This document shows, piece by piece, positions 22,684 to 27,388 of a stretch of DNA of 27,388 nt. The DNA is from Acidobacteriaceae bacterium (GTDB lineage: Bacteria > Acidobacteriota > Terriglobia > Terriglobales > Acidobacteriaceae), in contig PKXI01000285.1 of NCBI GenBank assembly GCA_003133425.1, positions 266 through 27,653 of the forward strand, read 5' to 3'. A program made the position numbers and the translations under genes. The notes beneath the pieces were generated by a model that saw only the letters and a list, made by a program, of their open reading frames with translations, did no database searches and had not been told where the DNA came from. The stretch's first letter is position 1. Every line of letters begins with the position of its first letter.

Positions 22684-23049
22684 ATGCACAGATCCATAGA
22701 ACTGAGAAAAACGAAACGTTACCCAGTGAGTGCCCCTGCGCTCTTCGTGTGGGCGCCCCCGAATGGGAAGGCGCATAGCGGGCGAGGCGTTACGCGTGAC
22801 ATCAACACTTTCGGGGTCTACGTCCAAACGGATGTAATGCCCCCGGTCGGTGCGCTGATCCAAATGGAGATTGCGCTCCCCAACCTGAGAGATACCAGTG
22901 CCGGAATGCACTTGCACGGTGAGGGCATCGTTCTTCGCTGCGAGCACGGCGATACTCCAAAATGTGGATTCGCAGCTTCGGCGCAGTTCTACCCCGATAC
23001 GGCGGACGCGGTTCTTTCGCAGCTCAAGGCTTCCGGGCAGATTGTTTAA
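22684..23049 (+). CDS. PilZ-domain protein
   Basis: The single-domain 121-residue protein shows the PilZ start motif RxxxR (R8-K-T-K-R12 followed by YPVS). The second motif is at residues 39-44, DINTFG, where the canonical form is D/N-x-S-x-x-G, so the Ser is Asn here. Beta-strand segments follow (GVYVQTDVMPPVGALIQMEI, GEGIVLRCEH, GFAASAQFY). PilZ domains bind cyclic di-GMP and commonly adjust exopolysaccharide production, which fits its place as the first gene before the polysaccharide genes. The altered second motif leaves real ligand binding open. No strong ribosome site precedes the ATG, but no alternative start is better. Confidence 0.83.
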   Translation: MHRSIELRKTKRYPVSAPALFVWAPPNGKAHSGRGVTRDINTFGVYVQTDVMPPVGALIQMEIALPNLRDTSAGMHLHGEGIVLRCEHGDTPKCGFAASAQFYPDTADAVLSQLKASGQIV

Positions 23050-23157
23050 GTCAGGTTGATAAGCTGGCGCGCAATGCAAGACACGCCTCTTCGATAGTCG
23101 GAGTTTTCTTCGAAGGGGCTGTGGAAAAATGGACTTCCGAGTAAGGATGGCGAAGCT

Positions 23158-23742
23158 ATGTCTGAAATTCGTGAGCAAGAGATCAGCATAGACAATAGCG
23201 GCGTACTGACCGCATCCGCCGACACATTGCCGCGATGGTTTGCGGTGTACACCACGCCGCGCCACGAAAAGCATGTCTCCGAAATATTGGCAGAACGCCA
23301 GATCGAAACCTTCCTGCCGCTCTATCGGGCAAACCGGCAATGGAAGAAGAGTAGCCCGGTAGTTCTTGACCTGCCATTGTTCCCTACCTACGTTTTTGTC
23401 CGCATTGAACGCAAGTCGCGAGGCGTCATCCTCGGCACACCTGGCGTACTGTCGATCGTTGGCTCGTCAAAAGAAGCCTGGCCTCTGCCTGACCTTGAAA
23501 TTGATGCATTACGTTCCGGCCTCCTGGAGCGCAAGATCGAGCCGCACCCATACCTGGTTGTGGGCGAGCGAGTGCGAATCATGGCTGGAGTGATGGCTGG
23601 CGTGGAAGGTGTATTGGTGCGTAAGAAGAGCGACCTCCGCGTGGTCCTTTCCTTGGACACAATCATGCGAAGCGTAGCAGTGGAAGTTAATGCCGACGAT
23701 ATCGAGCCGGTCGGTTCGACAACCGCAAGAATGGTCTGTTGA
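23158..23742 (+). CDS. NusG/RfaH-family transcription elongation factor paralogue (UpxY/LoaP-like)
   Basis: The 194-residue protein has an N-terminal NGN domain (RWFAVYTTPRHEKHVSEILA at residues 26-45, then TFLPLYRANRQWKK and LPLFPTYVFVRI) and a C-terminal KOW region (LVVGERVRIMAGVMAGVEGV, residues ~139-158). An extra ~25 residues precede the NGN domain. Specialised NusG paralogues at the head of capsule or exopolysaccharide operons, such as RfaH, UpxY and LoaP, prevent premature termination of their own long operon. That role is inferred here from position. AAGGA lies 10 bases before the ATG. It follows the PilZ gene by 108 bases. Confidence 0.9.
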   Translation: MSEIREQEISIDNSGVLTASADTLPRWFAVYTTPRHEKHVSEILAERQIETFLPLYRANRQWKKSSPVVLDLPLFPTYVFVRIERKSRGVILGTPGVLSIVGSSKEAWPLPDLEIDALRSGLLERKIEPHPYLVVGERVRIMAGVMAGVEGVLVRKKSDLRVVLSLDTIMRSVAVEVNADDIEPVGSTTARMVC

Positions 23743-23813
23743 GCGCCGTAAAGGGCGTCGCCCGTGGCGCAGTCCATGGGATGACGAAGCGAAGCAGCGA
23801 GTACGAGGGATAT

Positions 23814-25283
23814 ATGGGTTCCGTCAAACTGATCGATTCGGCTGCACCGTTCGAGGTTTCCTCTGCCTTTCCGGCGGCAGCGATACCCAAGGGCCACGAA
23901 CGGTTTGAGATGGCCGCCGCTTTCATCGAGCGAATGGCAGACCTTGCTGCCGTCATGGCGGCGACGATGTTTGCGCGCTCAATCTACCAACTCCTGCATG
24001 TGGGCAGGCACCTGCACTATCCTGCCAGCACCGTTCTTCCGGCTGCCTTTGGTTTCGCAGTATTGTTTGTGCTGATGCTGGATCGTGAGGGGGCTTACAA
24101 GCCAGCCAACAGCCTCCTCCGGATCCGCGAGACCGAGCGCATTCTGCGAGTAACGGTGCAAGGATTTGCCGTAGTTTTTCCGGTTACCTTCTTCTTTTCG
24201 GAGCTGTTTTCGCGCTGGGTTGTCGTGCTGGCGTTCATTTTAGTTCCGCTGCTGGTGATCATCGAAAAGCAGTTTGTATTTGTGCTGATCCGGAATCTGC
24301 ACGGCCGCGGATACGGTTTGCAGAACGTGTTGATATACGGCGCGGGGCTCACCGGCCGGCGCGTGTTTTCCGCAATTGTCCGCTCACCCAAACTGGGAAT
24401 GAACCCGGTCGCCATTGTCGACGACAATGAGAAACTTGCCGGCCATGAAGTTTACGAGTACGGCTATAAGCGCGAACGCTCGGCTTCAGTGATTGCCGGC
24501 CCCCTGACCAGCGACCTGATCCGGGAGCAGAGTATCAGCCTCGTGGTGATCGGAATCCCGTCGTTATCGCAGCAACGCCTCAAGGAAGTCGCTGCCGAGG
24601 CCTTCGCGGCCGGGGCCAGCGTCGCCTTTGTCCCCCAACTCTCCTGCAGTTCGGAAACGTCGACAGACTACGTGGACATTGACGGCGTGCTCATCGCTTC
24701 CATGGGCCTGCCCGCACGCAAGCGCCTGTATGAAACCGGGAAGCACATTTTTGATTTTGGCGCCGCACTCGCCCTGCTGGTGTTCACGCTGCCGTTATGG
24801 GCAACCCTTGCCGCCCTCATCCGCTTGGATTCGAAGGGCCCGGCATTCTTCCGCCAAGAGCGAGTGGGACGGGCGGGTAAGTGGTTCGATCTTTACAAAT
24901 TCCGCACAATGCGCGTGGACGTACCTAAATATGGCCTTCACCCCACCGGGACCGACGATCCCCGGGTCACGCGGGTCGGCCGCTGGCTTCGCCGCACCAG
25001 CCTCGATGAATTGCCCCAACTTATCAACGTTCTAAAAGGCGACATGTCGCTGGTTGGCCCTCGTCCGGAAATGCCGTTCATCGTGGAACGCTACAACGCC
25101 AATCACCGGCAGCGGCTACAGGTAATCCCAGGATTGACGGGTCTCTGGCAGCTGAGCGCCGACCGTGCGTTCCTGATCCACGAAAACATTCAGTACGACC
25201 TCTACTACATTCGTCATCGGAACTTCTTCATGGATCTTGCCATCCTGCTGCATACGGCCGTGTTCGCCATGAAGGGAATATGA
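23814..25283 (+). CDS. Polyprenyl-phosphate sugar-1-phosphate transferase (initiating exopolysaccharide glycosyltransferase)
   Basis: I choose the ATG at 23814 (489 aa) because GAGG lies 5 bases upstream. The frame is open back to a TTG overlapping the NusG-paralogue stop, but those starts lack ribosome sites. The N-terminal part has four to five transmembrane helices, then a Rossmann-like CoA-binding-type segment ([17 protein letters not shown]). The C-terminal ~190 residues are a bacterial sugar transferase domain of the WcaJ/WbaP type. After a membrane helix come [57 protein letters not shown] and [10 protein letters not shown]. The enzyme places the first sugar-1-phosphate on undecaprenyl phosphate at the inner membrane. 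The exact sugar is not evident. Confidence 0.93.
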   Translation: MGSVKLIDSAAPFEVSSAFPAAAIPKGHERFEMAAAFIERMADLAAVMAATMFARSIYQLLHVGRHLHYPASTVLPAAFGFAVLFVLMLDREGAYKPANSLLRIRETERILRVTVQGFAVVFPVTFFFSELFSRWVVVLAFILVPLLVIIEKQFVFVLIRNLHGRGYGLQNVLIYGAGLTGRRVFSAIVRSPKLGMNPVAIVDDNEKLAGHEVYEYGYKRERSASVIAGPLTSDLIREQSISLVVIGIPSLSQQRLKEVAAEAFAAGASVAFVPQLSCSSETSTDYVDIDGVLIASMGLPARKRLYETGKHIFDFGAALALLVFTLPLWATLAALIRLDSKGPAFFRQERVGRAGKWFDLYKFRTMRVDVPKYGLHPTGTDDPRVTRVGRWLRRTSLDELPQLINVLKGDMSLVGPRPEMPFIVERYNANHRQRLQVIPGLTGLWQLSADRAFLIHENIQYDLYYIRHRNFFMDLAILLHTAVFAMKGI

Positions 25284-25397
25284 GATGTGGGATGGCACAA
25301 CCGATCCTTTGAATTGCTAAGCCCGCACAGCGTCTTGCAATTCCGGATTGGCGCTTGGAAGCAGGGAACTTAAAAAGGCAAGCTCGTTTTCACAAAC

Positions 25398-25421
25398 CCC
25401 AGGAGCCTCGAGGCAACTGGG
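25398..25421 (+). other. Nested inverted repeat upstream of the export-protein gene
   Basis: CCCAG (25398-25402) and CTGGG (25417-25421) enclose a perfect 10-bp palindrome GCCTCGAGGC (25405-25414), with GA and AA internal bulges. It ends 34 bases before the ATG at 25456, in the 172-base gap after the sugar transferase gene. No T tract follows. It may be an operator, or an RNA hairpin affecting expression of the downstream genes. Confidence 0.4.
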
Positions 25422-25455
25422 ACCGCTCAATTGCATTTGAGACGTGAGGTTCGAA

Positions 25456-26172
25456 ATGAAGTACTCAATCATCGTATTGGCGGCACTCATTGCGACAATC
25501 GCGAATCCAGTGGCCGGCCAGGGCACTGCGGCTTCCGTCGCGACGGAGGTTAGTTCGTCCACGATTGCTCCTGCCCCCGCGAATGCGACTCCAGGGCTTC
25601 ACGAACGGAATCCACGCTACCGACTGCGAAAAGGCGACACCTTCGATCTTGATTTTGAGCTGTCACCCGAATTCAACCAGACTGTGGCAGTCCAACCGGA
25701 CGGTTATGTGACCTTGAAAGGGGTTGGCTCGATCTTTGTCGAGGGCCAGACTGTGCCGGAGCTGACAGAAACCGTGAAGGCTGCCTACGCGAAGACTCTG
25801 CACGACCCAGTCATCGCGATTGCCCTAAAGGATTTCGAGAAGCCGTACTTCATCGCGTCCGGCCAAGTGTCCAAGCCGGGCAAGTACGACCTCCGCAGTG
25901 ACCTCACGGTCACAGAGGCAGTAGCGATCGCCGGAGGCTTCAACGACAAAGCCAAGCATTCGCAGGTGGTCTTGTTTCGTCCGGTGCCGGGCGGCGGGTA
26001 TGAGGCGAAGCTCCTTAACGTCAAGAAGTTGCTAGCCTCGCGCAATCTGTCCGAAGACGTTCAGCTACAACCGGGGGACATGCTTTATGTACCACAAAAC
26101 GCTTTTTCGAAAATTCGTCCCTTCTTACCGACTTCAAGCATGGGTGCGTATCTTAGCCCAGCGATGTTTTGA
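25456..26172 (+). CDS. Wza-type polysaccharide export protein
   Basis: The 238-residue form starts at the ATG at 25456 with GAGG 6 bases upstream. The GTG at 25444 would add four residues. Residues 1-21 are a signal peptide (MKYSIIVLAALIATIANPVAG). There is no lipobox cysteine, unlike classical Wza. The poly-export domain spans ~52-125 (YRLRKGDTFDLDFELSPEFN, VAVQPDGYVTLKGVG) and an SLBB domain ~130-212 (PYFIASGQVSKPGKYDL, TVTEAVAIAGGF, LQPGDMLYVPQ). The protein should form or gate the periplasmic to outer-membrane exit route for the polysaccharide. It is 13 bases ahead of the Wzz/GumC-type gene, forming the usual export pair. Confidence 0.92.
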   Translation: MKYSIIVLAALIATIANPVAGQGTAASVATEVSSSTIAPAPANATPGLHERNPRYRLRKGDTFDLDFELSPEFNQTVAVQPDGYVTLKGVGSIFVEGQTVPELTETVKAAYAKTLHDPVIAIALKDFEKPYFIASGQVSKPGKYDLRSDLTVTEAVAIAGGFNDKAKHSQVVLFRPVPGGGYEAKLLNVKKLLASRNLSEDVQLQPGDMLYVPQNAFSKIRPFLPTSSMGAYLSPAMF

Positions 26173-26186
26173 GCCAAGGAGCAAAC

Positions 26187-27388
26187 ATGCGAACTGACGA
26201 ATTGGCAATCATGAGAACTGACGCACTAGCAATCGAGCGGTATACTCGGCAACCGCTTCCAACCCTGCGTGACATCATTGCGGTGCTGTTTCGCCAGCGT
26301 TGGCCAATGCTCGCCGCATTTATCCTTGTTGTTATCGCGGTGGCCGTATCCGGCGTATGGGTTCCGAAATATGAAGCTCAGATGAAGATCCTTGCTCTGC
26401 GACAGCGCTCGGACGCGATGGTGACCTCATCGGCCAATGCACCTTCCCAGTACAGCAATGACCAGGTCAGTGAGGAAGATCTCAACTCTGAAGTGGAACT
26501 TCTTAACAGTGATGAGCTGTTGCGTAAGGTGGTTTTGACCACCGGGCTAAACAACCAGTCTGGTTCGTCTACGGACAGTGGAAGTGCAGTAAGCGTCGCG
26601 AAGGCGGTCCGAAACTTAAGCACGGACTTGAAGATAGAGCCCCTTCGGAAGACCAATGTGATCTCAGTAAGCTACGCTGCTCGCGACCCGAAGATGGCGG
26701 AAGAGGTGCTTAAAGCGCTGTCTGCTGCATACATGGATAAACACATGGAACTGCATCGTTCGTCCGGTGAGTTTAAGTTCTTCGACCAGCAAACGGAGCA
26801 ATACAAGCACGGGCTAAACCAGGCACAAGAAAAGCTGACGGATTTCACAAAAGGAACTGGCGTCGTGTCCGCCGAACTCGAACGTGACTCTGCATTGCAC
26901 CAAGCCAACGACTTCGACTCCACGGCGCGTCAGGCACAGACAACTCTGCGTGAGACCGAGCAACGTGTCCGTGCACTGCAGGGTGAACTGCAAACTATCA
27001 AGCCAAGAATGACGACCGTGGTGCGCAACTCCGACAACGCACAGCTCCTTCAGCAACTGAAATCAACTCTGCTAAACCTGCAGCTCAAGAGGACCGAGCT
27101 ACTGACCAAGTACGAGCCCACTTATCGATTGGTGCAAGAGGTTGACCAGCAGATCGCAGATGCAAAGAGTGCAATTGCTGCGGAAGAGAGCAAACCAATT
27201 CGCGATGAATCTTCCGACCAAAACCCCGATTATCAGTGGGTCCAGGCTGAGCTTACCAAAGCTCAGGCCGATCTCAGCGGTCTGAAGGCGCGTGCGGCCG
27301 CCGCAGCCGCCGTCGCCGCGAAGTACCATGCGCAGGCCCAAGGCCTTGATCAAAACATGGTCACTCAGCAGAACCTCTTGCAGGCCGC
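26187..27388 (+). CDS. Wzz/GumC-type chain-length/co-polymerase protein (3' end outside window)
   Basis: The frame is open from the ATG at 26187 to the window end (400 codons). AAGGAG lies 6 bases upstream. An N-terminal Wzz segment (PLPTLRDIIAVLFRQRWP) leads into a membrane helix (MLAAFILVVIAVAVSGVWV). A periplasmic region follows (VSEEDLNSEVELLNSDELLR, NVISVSYAARDPKMAEEVLK, ALSAAYMDKHMELH), then long coiled coils (residues ~200-400) rich in Gln, Glu and Ala. This is the GumC-type periplasmic arm that couples polymer synthesis to the export protein encoded just upstream. Whether a C-terminal BY-kinase domain follows lies beyond the window. The first 16 codons are a near-perfect 24-bp tandem duplication (MRTDELAI then MRTDALAI), giving two possible starts. 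The first has the ribosome site. Confidence 0.9.
   Translation, partial: MRTDELAIMRTDALAIERYTRQPLPTLRDIIAVLFRQRWPMLAAFILVVIAVAVSGVWVPKYEAQMKILALRQRSDAMVTSSANAPSQYSNDQVSEEDLNSEVELLNSDELLRKVVLTTGLNNQSGSSTDSGSAVSVAKAVRNLSTDLKIEPLRKTNVISVSYAARDPKMAEEVLKALSAAYMDKHMELHRSSGEFKFFDQQTEQYKHGLNQAQEKLTDFTKGTGVVSAELERDSALHQANDFDSTARQAQTTLRETEQRVRALQGELQTIKPRMTTVVRNSDNAQLLQQLKSTLLNLQLKRTELLTKYEPTYRLVQEVDQQIADAKSAIAAEESKPIRDESSDQNPDYQWVQAELTKAQADLSGLKARAAAAAAVAAKYHAQAQGLDQNMVTQQNLLQA

Overview
The window most likely comes from the chromosome of a Gram-negative acidobacterium of the Terriglobia type. This is inferred from gene content, not from a marker gene. The indicators are a very large Oar-like TonB-dependent receptor with an N-terminal carboxypeptidase-regulatory domain, CRTAC1/ASPIC secreted repeat proteins beside TPR proteins, a membrane-anchored regulator with the winged-helix-like head often seen on acidobacterial cyclase-type proteins, Tat-exported enzymes and a NusG-paralogue-led exopolysaccharide locus.

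Layout. (1) 1-1533 is a decayed zone: an IS1182-type transposase cut off at about 990 and joined to the N-terminal remnant of an ASPIC/VCBS gene on the other strand, then an orphan signal-peptide-like ORF. (2) 1534-7068 holds an intact CRTAC1/ASPIC protein (TTG start) convergent with two translationally coupled TPR proteins. (3) 7229-13223 is a minus-strand carbohydrate operon: GH130 glycoside phosphorylase, then an MFS permease (4-nt overlap), then an Oar-like TonB-dependent receptor (29-nt gap), closed by a hairpin terminator. (4) 13664-14932 is a divergent membrane-anchored wHTH-type regulator. (5) 14981-17817 has a Tat-exported alpha-helical barrel-like protein, a broken MFS permease and the scar of a decayed paralogue of the Tat protein. 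(6) 17870-20449 is a large Tat-exported protein, probably a glycosidase-like enzyme. (7) 20461-20844 is an integrative-element scar: the C-terminal piece of a tyrosine integrase against the 3' half of a tRNA-Pro(CGG) gene. (8) From 21180 to the end is an exopolysaccharide locus: a LuxR-type regulator with a pseudo-receiver, a long leader region, a PilZ protein, a NusG/RfaH-type paralogue, a polyprenyl-phosphate sugar-1-phosphate transferase, a Wza-type export protein and a Wzz/GumC-type chain-length protein running off the window.

How it may work together. The receptor could import a mannoside-type oligosaccharide across the outer membrane, the MFS permease across the inner membrane, and the GH130 enzyme would phosphorolyse it in the cytoplasm. 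The Tat-exported proteins could act in the periplasm. The best evidence that these separated genes form one regulon is a conserved 55-bp module: a perfect 22-bp palindrome centred on ACATGT plus a conserved downstream block, at 13335-13389 and 16612-16666. It lies about 143-144 nt upstream of both the GH130 operon and the Tat-protein gene. The exopolysaccharide locus looks independent, with c-di-GMP (PilZ) and NusG-paralogue control suggested by gene content.
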